Positions 1 through 9,499 of a stretch of DNA of 64,000 nt are shown here, one piece after another. The notes below the pieces were generated by a model that searched no databases, had not been told where the DNA came from, and worked only from the letters and a program-made list of their open reading frames with translations. The translations under genes were made by a program, and so were the position numbers. This DNA comes from Isoetes taiwanensis. Taxonomy: Eukaryota; Streptophyta; Lycopodiopsida; Isoetales; Isoetaceae. Position 1 is the stretch's first letter, and each line of letters opens with the position of its first letter. The stretch spans positions 3,279,996 to 3,343,995 of the forward strand of contig JAJEKV010000022.1 in the NCBI GenBank assembly GCA_021234155.1. The letters are read 5' to 3'.

Positions 1-360
1 GCTGGGGGCTGAGGACGGGCTGGCCCCCACTCCGGAACCGAGAACTGGCTCCGCCAATGGACCCAGAACATCCCCATTACCTAGGGGACCAAGTTTCGTG
101 GGCAGAAGACCACCCCTTCTCCAAGAAATGCCAAAGTAGGTCGTTTACTACACACTTGTAGTCAATTGGCATGGAGGTGGATGCTGAATACCTCCTAGTG
201 GGGGGTAAGTGATTGATCCCTTGGGAAAACTGGCCGTGGAACTTGTCCCCTAGGGTAATTTCGTCGTTCCGGACGACGTGGCGAGGTCGGATCGCCAATC
301 CGGGGCCTCCTCCATGCCCCAAAATCGAAAACGTGGTCTAAACCCTGTCAGGGCCAACGA
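1..360 (+). repeat. Copy of an unclassified ~0.8-kb repeat family, cut by window start
   Basis: This stretch matches, in the same orientation, 4372-5530 and, inverted, the monomers in blocks A, B and C downstream. Landmarks in order are a CCAATGGACC box near 55, GGGCAGAAGACCAC near 100, TAGTCAATTGGC near 160 and a GGGTAATTTCG box near 250. It is clearly more CG-rich than the downstream copies. I recognise no coding domain. The family could be a satellite monomer, an LTR or a non-autonomous element; the sequence does not decide. Confidence 0.7.
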
Positions 361-1620
361 CGGCCATCCCAATAAAAAATCGAGGGTCTAAAGCTCATCC
401 GGAAATACCGGGGATTTTCCTGTACGCTCGGGGCCACAGAGTTACCCTATGACACATGTCTGAAGAGCAGATGATCGATGAAACGCCCCTATTGCCAAGT
501 ACGTGCTACGTTTAGATGAGGAATGCACTAAGCAAGGAGTGCATTGAGAGAAAGGTCGGCTAGTTGCACATAGCAAGTTGGTTTTGGCTCTGTTGGTTAT
601 AATAGTTGGTCCCTAGTGTGAATTTGATGTTTTAGACTCATGCACAAAGTCAAAACCACATTCCGAGCTCGATAGAGTGGCCGAATTGGAGGAACACGCC
701 ATGTCCCCGACGTGCCCCTATGTCGGGAAGGGGGGAATTTGGGGAATGAGCATATCATTGATATGCTTTTACCATATTTCGATCTTAGCAACGTGCACGA
801 CTCCCAAACCTTTATCTTATGGCTTCATTCCCAATGCTAGGAACTGTGTTCTGCTTTTAGAACTTTAAGTGCTGTCAAAGTCATAAATCAAAACGTATGC
901 TTAGACGGCTTTCGTAAGTTATCAAGTATTAGCATTCGCATAAAGTACTTATTTAAAAAATCCACACATTTCACTCCAAAAATCTTAATCATGACAAATG
1001 AACTGCAAATGAACCCTCTCCAAATTTAGGCATTAACTTCAAGAACCTTATGCCTTCATTCTCAATGTTGAATTCATATGGTTGTGTCTTGCTTGCGAAA
1101 TGATTTCTTAAGTCAAGAATGAGCATTCTATTTCAAAAATCGCCCATAATTCTAAATGCTCATCCATGCTAATTCTATAGGGGTCCTAGGGTGTAATTGT
1201 AATTTTATGCATGATATACTTATTGGGCTCCTACTTATTGCTATTACTAACAATTGTAACAATTTAACCTATTACTAACAATTCAAATATTAACATTGTT
1301 TTTTAGGGATCGGTCCTTTTAGGGTCACGGCCAGCAGCCCGGATAGAGGGGTTCAGGCCCTCGATTCTCTGATTTCGGGCCTGGTTGGGCCCTTAGACAG
1401 GTAAATCGGCCCTTTGGGCCTAAATTCCGACCTTTTAATGCCACTTTCGGGCAGATCTGGTGTCATAGGGGTCCTAAACCTAATTTCGAAGTAACATCCA
1501 GTAGGGAGAAACGCCACAGAGGATCAATCTAAACATCCGGTTCAAACATCCGGTATGGAGAAACGCCTCCGCCAGGATAAAGCATTACAGCGGAAATCAT
1601 TTGGAGTTCTTCAACGGATG
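361..1620. other. Intergenic, no gene seen
   Basis: No convincing coding region or RNA gene is visible. The first part is mixed-composition DNA, 900-1300 is AT-rich, and 1310-1560 is CG-richer. Near 1495-1575 a segment containing GGAGAAACGCC is roughly duplicated about 60 bp apart. Confidence 0.5.
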
Positions 1621-1642
1621 CCAAGATGATGTATAAGGTAAG

Positions 1643-2225
1643 TTGTTTTGCAACGATAAGGTATATGATGCAGCTTTTAATATGGCTCACGTTATTGTGG
1701 ATGCTGGACTTGCATCAGATGTGGTAGTCGGAACTGCTCTTAAGCAGGCTGAAAATGCTATGTCCATGACACTAGATACATTTTCTAGTGGTGGAAAGGA
1801 AATAAATGAGCTATTTGGAGTCTTTGGCCTTGATAATGAATCCCTTGGTGAATCCAAGGTCCAAGCAGATGCAGAGGGATTTGAATCAGCAATAGAAAAA
1901 TCTCAGAAAAACCAGTTGACCTATACAAGGTAAACAGCTTTATATTGGATATCGAATGTTATATTTGTCCTCAATAATGCACGTTTGTGAAACAAGTTGG
2001 TAAGAAACATTCTGCCTGTGTGCAGGGAGCTGATTGATGGATTTGTTCTTGTTAACCGTGATCCAGTGCAGGGAGGTGATTAATGGTGTTAACGGCGATG
2101 CAGTTTGTGCTGCTATCAATGTATTCAGCTTACTATTCCTAGACATTCAATGCATGCTGCAAGCATTTGGAACTTTCGAGTGCCTTGGTGTGTTTTCATC
2201 ATACACTATAGTAGAAACATCATAA
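1643..2225 (+). CDS. Unrecognised two-exon gene remnant
   Basis: A 96-codon open segment (1643-1933) has coding-like composition, with a run VIVDAGLASDVVVG and an acidic, helix-prone second half. It has no upstream ATG in frame that I trust, so it reads as an internal exon. A good donor (CAAG|GTAAAC, cut before 1930) and two possible acceptors (after 2025 and after 2071, both GTGCAG|GGAG) allow splicing in frame. The first acceptor adds 18 codons before a stop; the second runs to a stop at 2225. The acceptor region is itself a short duplication. I do not recognise the family. It lies just upstream of an ABC-transporter pseudogene on the same strand but shares no motif with that family. It could be a captured exon or a decayed gene; no function is assigned. 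Confidence 0.3.
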
Positions 2226-2523
2226 AACATCCTGTATAGCTTGTTCTCGTAACTTCATACTTTCGTGTTCATATTCCTTCTTAAATTTGTCACATGTTGT
2301 GAGACATGTCATGCTTAACTTCACACTTTCCCTGTTAACTGCAAGGCATTGAGGATAAAAGAAGTATTCTTGAGCCTACATGAGCCCATGCGTTGGTAGC
2401 AGCAAAAGCTTACTGAAAATATTATGGACTGAAACTGTTGTAGCTGTACTAACTGTACTAGTGGAGCCAATATGAATTTGAATGGCTAGTGGGGCCAGTA
2501 CAAAATTTTCTTACTATTTCAGT

Positions 2524-3558
2524 TCAAATCGCAAGAGAGGTGAATTGTCTGCTTATGTTAGCCATCATGATTTGCACATTGGTAAGATGACAGTGTAAGA
2601 AACACTTGAGTTTTAATTGCTTGATGTCAAGGTGTTGGGAGTAGACAAGGTAAGCTTCAATTCCCAATAATATGTATACTGCTAGTTTTGTATCATCGCA
2701 ACATTTGTGGTTCTTCTAGAGATTTCTGAAGTTAGATGAATGCTGGAATAACCCCGTAGCTAGAACTTGACATTTTTATAAAGATGTGTTTTCTTTCGTT
2801 GCAAATGAGTAGCTAGGGTCATTTTCTGAGCTCTTTTAGTTTTTCTATTAATTGGCAGGCCTCTGTCCAGAGCAAAGTAATGACAGCCTATATCTTGGAG
2901 GTACATGTTCTTTACACATGTCAATTGTTATTATGTAGGTTGTGGAAGACAAATTGCAGATGTTCTTTGTACTTCCAGATTTCTTGAGCCCTTTTATTTA
3001 TTTTTTATTACGTTAGCAAGGAGACCTCTGTCCAAAACAAAGTAGTTACACCCGATATTTTGACGATACGTGCTCTTAGTGCAAGTTGATTTGATTTATG
3101 ACGTGGGACGTGGAACACATATTGCGGATGTTGTATATACTTCCAGATACTTCCAGATTTTGTGCTGCAATGGGGATTGGTGGCCAGAAAAAACGTGTCG
3201 CAATTGGTAAGTGAGAAAATTTTGCTTACAACATTCTTCTACCTTAAAATCTCTGTGTTTATGTGCTGGGAAAAATGGTTGTAGGGCTGATGAAGACTTT
3301 ATTCGTGCATTAGATAGCTCCACGAGCTGTCGAACTATCAAAAGCTTGCAACAGTTTGTACATGTAATCCACATCAATGATATCTTTCCTTTAGCCTGCT
3401 CCAATCTTTTCAACAACATACTTCTTCTATTTGAGGGCCAAGTTGTCTATTACGAGCTGCGAAAATATATATTGGACTTTCCTGAGATAGGAAAGATCTT
3501 GCTTGATATATTATTGTATGCTGATACGAATATTCAATGGAAAAAAAGAAAATTTTGA
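2524..3558 (+). pseudogene. PDR-type ABCG transporter pseudogene, first nucleotide-binding domain
   Basis: Pieces of the first nucleotide-binding domain of a pleiotropic-drug-resistance (full-size ABCG) transporter appear in order. A segment reading SAYVSHHDLHIGKMTV followed by a stop (2546-2600) matches the family block after Walker A. Two tandem versions of the next short exon follow (about 2860-2900 and 3018-3060). Then come the ABC signature as GIGGQKKRVAIG (about 3170-3205), a degraded Walker B with ALDSSTS, and the H-loop to LLLFEGQVVYY region (3270-3470). Known family members are about 1,400 residues, acting as membrane exporters; here there is no Walker A, no membrane domain and no second half. 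In-frame stops, a damaged Walker B and a duplicated exon show it is dead. Intron-like spacing between the pieces argues for decay of a genomic copy and against a processed cDNA. Confidence 0.8.
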
Positions 3559-3559
3559 A

Positions 3560-4371
3560 CAATCTTTGTCTTCTATTGCTTTTGTGATCTTTCATAAATA
3601 AAAATATTGATAATAAGAAAAATCAAGATTTGAAAAACAAATGAACATTATGCTGAAATATACTAGTTAATCACCACGCATCACACTTTGGAATCACGTG
3701 GTAAAAATACATGTTGAAGCTCTCCAACTTTATCATGTTAATATATTGAGGCGGAATACTATTATCTCTTACCACATCACCAAACTTGTCACATGAAGCA
3801 CGATTACATATCCATATTCAAAATCACATATACTTACAATGTTCTATAATCGTACTGGTATCATGGAAAAAAAAAAGCATACTATTTTGTCACATTCAAA
3901 GTCAGACACATTTATAACGTTGTTTAAACGTATTGGTATTATACAAAAAAATGCATACTAATTTATCTGAACCAAGCATAATTTTATCAATGATTAATCA
4001 CTATAAACTATTATAACAGCTATCCACTTAAGATTACAATGATGATTAACCGCTATAAAACATCATACTAATTATGCACTCAAAATTACAACATCTATAA
4101 ACCAAAGATGATAAATGTGACCAAATACCAACTCGATAAACTTGATAAGTTAAGTATCATATATTTAAGTTGTCATGAAAACCACCTATAAATAATTATC
4201 TTTCAAGACCATGTGAAGAAACAATATTTGTTTGTCACGTTATGAAATTGCATTGATGAACTATATTGTATAACTAGACATGGTTTGTAAACTTTTTGGC
4301 CCACATACCAGTATTGATTTTAAGAATTAGTTTTCATTAAGAAACTAATAGAAAAAATTCATACTAATTCA
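3560..4371. other. AT-rich intergenic DNA
   Basis: No gene is visible. The stretch is AT-rich with short dispersed similarities such as repeated GCATACTA and TCATACTAATT words, which may be remains of a decayed insertion. I could not define ends or a target duplication. Confidence 0.4.
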
Positions 4372-5530
4372 ATTTTGGGGGCCTTGTGCTCTCCCCAAGG
4401 CCCTGGGGACGGACGGGCGACCTTCCCTCTCCGGAATCGCGATTTGGCTCTGCCAATGGACTCAAAACATCGACATTGCCCTGGGGACCAAGTTCTGTGG
4501 CCAGAAGACCACCCGACCTCCAAGAAGCGCCAAAGTAGCTCACTTCCATCACACTCGTAGTCAATTGGCCTAGGATGTGGATGTGGGATACTATCGTGGA
4601 GGGCGTGAGTGTTTCTTTCTTTTGCAAAACCGACCTTATAACTTGCTCCCTAGGGTAATTTCGCCATTCCGGACGATTTGGCAGGGTCGATTTGCCATTT
4701 CGGAGCCTCCCCAGTGCCCGAACGACAAAACACTGCAGTTTATACAAGGCCGACCTCAGGATGCCCCGCGGTTTGACAAGTTCTCCCGGACCGATTTTGT
4801 GCCTTCCCGAAGAGGGGCCCCTGAACGGAGGATCCAACGGTCGGATAGGGGAACCGGGCTCCGGGAGGGTGGTCATTAGTGTACAGCCCCCGGGGGAGCG
4901 CTGCCAGGAAGGGCTGCCTCGGGAACGTTTTTGGATCCCCGCCTCTTGGGGTCCGGACTCTCCCCTCTTGTGAGGGATCCCTGCAAGGTCCTGGCCTTGT
5001 TTGACTTGGGGAAGGGTGTGCGGTTCGGTTGCCAACGGGCTGGCCGCCGGCCGTTCTAATCTAACCCTTTGACCTAGACCTTCTCCAAAAATTTGAAAAT
5101 TGGGGCGGTGCTTTGGAGATGAATTAGGAATCCAAATGGCAAAAAATCAGAATTTATTTTCGTACAATGCATTAATTACGAATTTATGAATGTCTTGCCA
5201 CTGCAAAAGCGCCCCCCGACTTCTACTTGCCACATCGGGAGGAGGACAGGCCCAAACTCTCGTCCGCAGTTCCCCTTGCTCGTATTTTTGGAATTGCAGC
5301 TTCTCGGCTAGGTCCCAAGTGCAACAGACTAAGTCTCAGCCCCCAAAACGCAAACCCTTCTAGAACGACAACCCACCGGGGTTTACGTTTGGAGGCCCTC
5401 GCTTATCGGTGGTAGGGACCTTCGCGCCGTGGTCTTGACGTGGAGTGCGGGTGTTGACACTCAGGACGTCGACATTGCCCTGGGGAGCAAGTTCCGTGGC
5501 CAGAAGACCACACATGTTCACCCAACTAAG
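4372..5530 (+). repeat. CG-rich copy of the ~0.8-kb repeat family, more than one unit
   Basis: The segment repeats the landmarks seen at 1-360: CCAATGGACTC near 4455, GGCCAGAAGACCAC near 4498, TAGTCAATTGGCC near 4558 and AGGGTAATTTCGCC near 4652. It continues through sequence matching the inverted monomers of blocks A-C (for example CTTGTTTGACTTGGGGAAGG near 4997). Near 5377 a GGGTTTACG box resembles the hairpin at 36702-36760, and 5460-5515 restarts the unit with GGCCAGAAGACCAC. A 223-codon open frame on the minus strand (4364-5035) is antisense to the direction open in blocks A-C once orientation is allowed for frame; I do not treat it as a gene. Confidence 0.7.
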
Positions 5531-5945
5531 AAATGAGTTTTTGACGTCGCCAGATATCGCGTCGCCGCGCGACGTATTGTCAACCGCCACCGCTATGTCA
5601 CCTACGACTTGGCAAAGATTGCGCGGCAAATACGCATCGACGTGTCATCCGTTTCGTAATGTCACGTCACATCGCATGCGGCACGCCACGCCGCGAACAT
5701 CCACCGGGGCGTGATACCGCCGTTCACCGGCCTGATCCACCTGGCGGGCGTGAGATGGACCAAGTGATGCTTGGCGTCGCGACGCGGCGTGGCGCCGAAA
5801 TGTGTGGCGATCGTCGCCCACTTGGCACCGACATCCACCTGGCGTGACAGATCTGCCAGGTCACGAGTGTTAGACGTCGCAGTACACGTCGCATGGTCAC
5901 GTCAATTGTGACGTCACGTCGCAGGAACGTCGCAAGCCCACGTCG
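5531..5945. other. CG-rich segment with many ACGTC motifs
   Basis: ACGTC or GACGT words recur many times over about 400 bp, including TGACGTCACGTCGCAGG near 5911 and a cluster at 5870-5945. No coding domain is recognised. The base composition differs sharply from both neighbours, so this may be a separate insertion. Confidence 0.5.
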
Positions 5946-7126
5946 CTAAATGACCATTCTCTTGTTGTGCCATCTGGCAAAAGCAATGAGGATATGGTTG
6001 ATGTCATGCGACGCCTCTTAGCCGCATGGAAAAAGAAGCCTGTATAATGGTCTCCATCATGAAACCATACAGACATGCCTTCGTCTATGCCTGCTGGATT
6101 TGCTCCTCCTCTAATGCTTGGATCTGTGCCAGAATATCTCAATCATGAACACCTGGAAGGAGTCCCTGTCGAGAATGGAGTACGTCCTGATACAAGGTGT
6201 CCAATAAAGTGTGACATGCTGCTGCAGACTCTCGGCCCCACTGTTTAGCAAAGCCTTTGACCACTGCAATTGCATCTACTATGTCAGCCATACCTCGATA
6301 TCGGCTGAAGACAGTTGTCCAAATGTTCTTGTAGCCTTTCTAAAGTCAATATCCTTCATGAACTTTACATTCAAGCGAAAATATGTCTATCTGGGACGTC
6401 ACTGCTGCGAAGGCTCATCTGAAAGTAATTGCAGATGGTGGTCTGAAACTGAGTTGTTTTTGAGACAGAACTGAAAGAGACCTGGAAGTGCCGCAGTGCA
6501 TCTGCATTCCAGTAAGCTCTACCCAACCGAGAGCTTGGGCGACCCCACCAACCTGACCATTGCACCAAGTAAAGGTATCTTTACCATTAATCTTTGAGAG
6601 GTTGTAGTCATGGAGTAGACAGAGTCACTGTTGGCATTCAAAAACCAGACACCACTATAGAGGTAGCCTCCAACCGATCGAACTCCACTTCCACCATCTT
6701 AAGATCGTCGACAAAAAGTCATGAATTGTCGCGACTCAAACTGAGCAACTTTTCTCGCAAAGAGGCCTACAGTGAAGCTCTCTGATGGGATCTGTTGTGA
6801 GCATAAACATTAATTAGACCATACTTAACCCCATCTTCCTGCCACATAATTAAGGCCCAACGACCAAAATGATCAGCCTGAGTCAAGATGACTGGCAAGG
6901 AAGGAATCTATGCTATCACCACCCCTACACTAGCAGTATCAACTGCTGTGATAAGGACATTAAACCATCGATCAATCATATCTTCAAGCTTTGATATGTC
7001 TCCCTTGTGACACGTGTGCTTTGGAGATACAAACTGAGCATCCAATCTAGAGAAGTAGAAAGAAATACGACTCAACTTGAGGGGGGGAGAGACTACTCCC
7101 TGAACATTCCATGAAACTAACTGCAT
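5930..7126 (-). pseudogene. LINE ORF2 remnant: endonuclease and linker
   Basis: The frame opens MQLVSWNVQGV at 7126, the usual start of an apurinic-type endonuclease domain. Further motifs follow with frameshifts: LEDMIDRWFNVLITAV near 6995-6950, a FGRWALI and YGLINVYAH pair near 6870-6800, and a FTWCNGQVGG segment near 6580-6545. The pre-RT linker is at 6070-6000. The reverse transcriptase, which should follow, is absent. Several stops break the frame, so this is a dead copy. It shares its domain order with the full-length LINE at 23.8-30.0 kb but is too diverged to be the same recent family by eye. Confidence 0.75.
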
Positions 7127-7540
7127 TGACCTTGCGATGGGATCAATTTAGATGAGATTACTGGTGTCTCAAAGGAATTTGAGGTTGTCTCTTGGTCATC
7201 TGGCATGGCAATAACCTCGTCAACGAAATCAACCCACTGAAGCGGATCAAAGCAACTATGGTGGGATGCAATGGGAGGAGCAGAGCTACATAAGGCAAGA
7301 ACTGAGGGCTGAGATGCAGAGGAGTCAGATCCCTTAGCTGATTTTTGTGGTTGACAAAGAACCGATGGATGTTTCGGTGCTGGGTGGGATGCCACGCCAA
7401 TCAATGTCCATGTACTGTCCATGAGCCTTTCAATTTGCTCTTGCAATCTCTGAATCTCAGCCAGCCTCAAGATTTGGTGATCCAGAGACTTAGAGAGGGA
7501 ACTGCAACTGAAAGAGTAGGAGGGGCAATCACAAAGATAT
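7117..7540 (-). pseudogene. LINE ORF1 C-terminal part
   Basis: An open frame on the minus strand ends in ATGCAGTTAG, where its TAG stop overlaps the ATG of the following ORF2 by 10 bases. That arrangement fits LINE ORF1-ORF2 organisation with possible re-initiation. The protein part has a short helical segment (LAEIQRLQEQIERLMDS) and a serine/proline-rich tail. Sequence upstream to about 7800 contains further ORF1-like peptide, including FFPFKLFLLNGSELALIFP, with stops. The role would be RNA binding by analogy with LINE ORF1 proteins, but no zinc knuckle or RRM is visible. Confidence 0.5.
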
Positions 7541-7817
7541 GAAAGACATTCATTGAGGTGGGAGTTGATCTAGAAACATGGAGTGCCAGAGGACCAGATG
7601 GAGGATCATGCTAGTGAACCTTGCGATATTGAGCAAAGAGAGGGGCTTTAGGAAATATGAGGGCTAGCTCAGAACCATTCAACAAGAACAACTTAAATGG
7701 AAAGAACATGTGTCCGCTCTGGACAATAATTCTTTGAGGCAAATCACCGATGAATGGGCCTTGCAACACAAATCTTAATGATGCCATTGGTTATAGAGTG
7801 TTGCATTGTAGAACTAG

Positions 7818-7840
7818 TTTTTTTTTTTTTTTTTTTTTTT
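7818..7840 (+). repeat. Poly(T) tract of 23
   Basis: A run of 23 T lies between the 5' side of the minus-strand LINE fragment and the VIP3-like pseudogene. It could be the poly(A) end of a separate minus-strand retroposed sequence lying to its right, or simple slippage. It does not sit at the 3' end of the adjacent LINE. Confidence 0.6.
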
Positions 7841-7939
7841 GTTGAAACCTACATTCCAAGGTCTTCATTTGATTGATCTTTGTGCTACTGGAATGATAAA
7901 AACAATTCTCTAGATTTAGAAAATCGCTTTCTGGGTCAT

Positions 7940-8450
7940 AACTAGAGTGATTTCCTTGCAGTGGCAGGTGGAGGAAGCAGTATTGTTAGGCTACGCTATG
8001 AAACACTTTATCATGGAAGATGGATGTCACATTTGCACTTCCCAAGATAGAGTCAGTAGATGGCAAAATTGGAGAGAAACATGATGCTGGGAAGTTTGTA
8101 TTCGTTGTAGCTTGGAGCGTAGATGGAAAATGGCTTGCTTGTAGTATGATGGATGATACAATTGCTATTTTTGATGTCAATTGTGGAAAACTGCTCCATC
8201 AATGCATTGTCAGGGTATAGAAGTCACATTTTTTGTGTGGATGCCAGTCCAGATGGTGCTGTGGTTGCCTCTGGATCTGCTGATAAAACAGTTACATTGT
8301 TGGGCTTGAAAATGAAAGCTGCCATTCAAACAATGACTGACCATACTGATCAAGTATGGCCTGTGGCTTTTCCTTCGCCTCGAGGTATTGGTGTTTGAAC
8401 AGGCCAGCTTGTAACTATATCAGAAGATAAGAGCATTATTTGAATGACTA
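7940..8450 (+). pseudogene. VIP3/SKI8-like WD40 pseudogene
   Basis: Translated pieces follow the order of plant VIP3 (SKI8/WDR61 family), a seven-bladed WD40 protein of the Paf1 and Ski complexes. LAVAGGGSSIVRL lies at 7955-7993, KFVFVVAWSVDGKWLAC at about 8092-8142, FDVNCGKLLHQ near 8170-8205, VDASPDGAVVASGSADKTV at about 8239-8295, and MKAAIQTMTDHTDQVWPVAF at about 8311-8370. After a TGA at 8396, TGQLVTISEDKSI continues the match. Between LLHQ and VDASPDG roughly one blade is missing and the frame shifts. Another stop lies near 7946. The absence of introns across blades suggests a processed copy, but no poly(A) tail was identified. The copy is non-functional; the intact gene must be elsewhere. 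Confidence 0.85.
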
Positions 8451-8874
8451 TTTGTGAACAGTTGTTTGATTGTACTTAATTTATCAAGAAATGCAATCCA
8501 TTATTTGTAGATTTATGACATATGAATTGACAAGTAGTGTAAATAGGTAACTTTTGCAGGATTATGCAGCATAGTTTTTCAAATTAAGTGCTAAGATTTT
8601 AGATTTGGTAATTAAGTGCTAAGATTTTAGATTTGGTAATTAAATGCTAAGATTTTAGATTTGGTTTTACCAAAATAGGATGCTATTTGAAATGCTGTTT
8701 TAAGAAACATCTATCTTGGACCCTTTATAGTGTTCAACAGACATGTATACAGGAATAGTTTTAAAAGATGAAGACATACCCACAACGGTAAACAGATAAT
8801 CCTATAAAAAGAAGAATCATACTTTAGGGTCAAATTGCAACCTTAGAATTGGCTGCCTTATGAGAGATTTATTA
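8451..8874. other. Short intergenic stretch before the gypsy element
   Basis: Apart from the 28-bp tandem repeat no feature is visible. This is the host sequence into which the gypsy element inserted; it resumes at 19985. Confidence 0.5.
8583..8666 (+). repeat. Three tandem 28-bp repeats
   Basis: The unit ATTAAGTGCTAAGATTTTAG plus eight more bases occurs three times head to tail with few changes (AAGTGC becomes AAATGC in the third). Confidence 0.9.
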
Positions 8875-8879
8875 GTTTG
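8875..8879 (+). other. Target-site duplication, left copy (GTTTG)
   Basis: GTTTG directly precedes the 5' LTR and recurs directly after the 3' LTR. Five bases is the usual length for Ty3/gypsy integration. Confidence 0.9.
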
Positions 8880-9471
8880 TGTTAGTCCTGTGCCTTCTGG
8901 TTCAGGACTATTCATGCATACGACGGACCAGGTCAAGCTCAAGGATCCACAGTCAGCCACGGGTCAGCCATCAAAGGCTCAGCAGAAGACCAAGCAGCAG
9001 ACCACGCAGTCAAAGCCTGCGTCCGTCAACAAGAGGCACCGCTCGGACAAGTGACGGCCCGCCACCGCCCGCGTCAGCGTCAGCGTGATTCTAGGCACTT
9101 CAAGAGGCACCGCCAGCATTCCTGCAAATCAGGCCTCCTTCCAGGAGTCGGCACCGAGATCAGTCAGAGTGTCTATATTGGGCCCAAGGCCATTGTACTA
9201 TATATATGAGTAGAGCTAGCACATGAAGGCTAGATGAGTTTTGAGTCTTGTCTCTCCTTTTCAGTTTTCTCTCGATTGCGAGAGCTCATGTATGTTCATC
9301 ATTGATATCAAGGAAGCTTATCACTTTCCTCTCATTGTTCTCTTTGTTCTGTTTTCTTCTTCTTGTTCTCTTCTTGCAAATCCCGCGTGACATAGTCCCC
9401 GGACTTCTGTTAGATCCACGGGTCCTCCACGGAGGGTTGTCTTCGGGAGTTTCGAACCCGGACACCAAACA
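8880..9471 (+). repeat. 5' LTR (592 bp)
   Basis: The repeat starts TGTTAG and ends ACCAAACA. It matches 19394-19979 over its whole length with scattered changes. A TATA-like ACTATATATATGAG at about 9197-9210 is the likely promoter core; a pyrimidine-rich, TTCTTCTTGTTC-containing stretch follows near 9350. Sequence just after the LTR (9472 on) should hold the primer-binding site, but it does not start with TGG. A weak resemblance to a tRNA-Asp 3' end is not enough to name the primer. Confidence 0.92.
9197..9210 (+). promoter_or_regulatory. Likely LTR TATA box
   Basis: ACTATATATATGAG occurs at the same place in both LTRs (also 19700-19713). It lies upstream of the CT-rich R/U5-like part, as expected for the retrotransposon promoter. 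Confidence 0.6.
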
Positions 9472-9499
9472 ACATCGCCGGCTGCGGGGTCGATTCAAT

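Larger units (their letters stand above)
5930..7815 (-). mobile_element. Degraded L1-type LINE fragment lacking reverse transcriptase
   Basis: On the minus strand there is a piece of an ORF1-like protein followed by an ORF2 start with endonuclease motifs and then the linker that normally precedes reverse transcriptase. The linker reads FHDGDHYTGFFFHAAKRRR at about 6070-6000, matching the family's W-x-K-x-GD-x-NT-x-FFH block. Sequence then leaves the LINE near 5930, so the reverse transcriptase and 3' end are missing. Stops and frameshifts are common. No target duplication was found. Confidence 0.75.

Noticed and set aside
4364-5035. 223-codon minus-strand open frame
   Set aside because: It lies wholly in the 0.8-kb repeat, has no recognised domain, and is not conserved in length in other copies; CG-rich sequence favours long chance frames.
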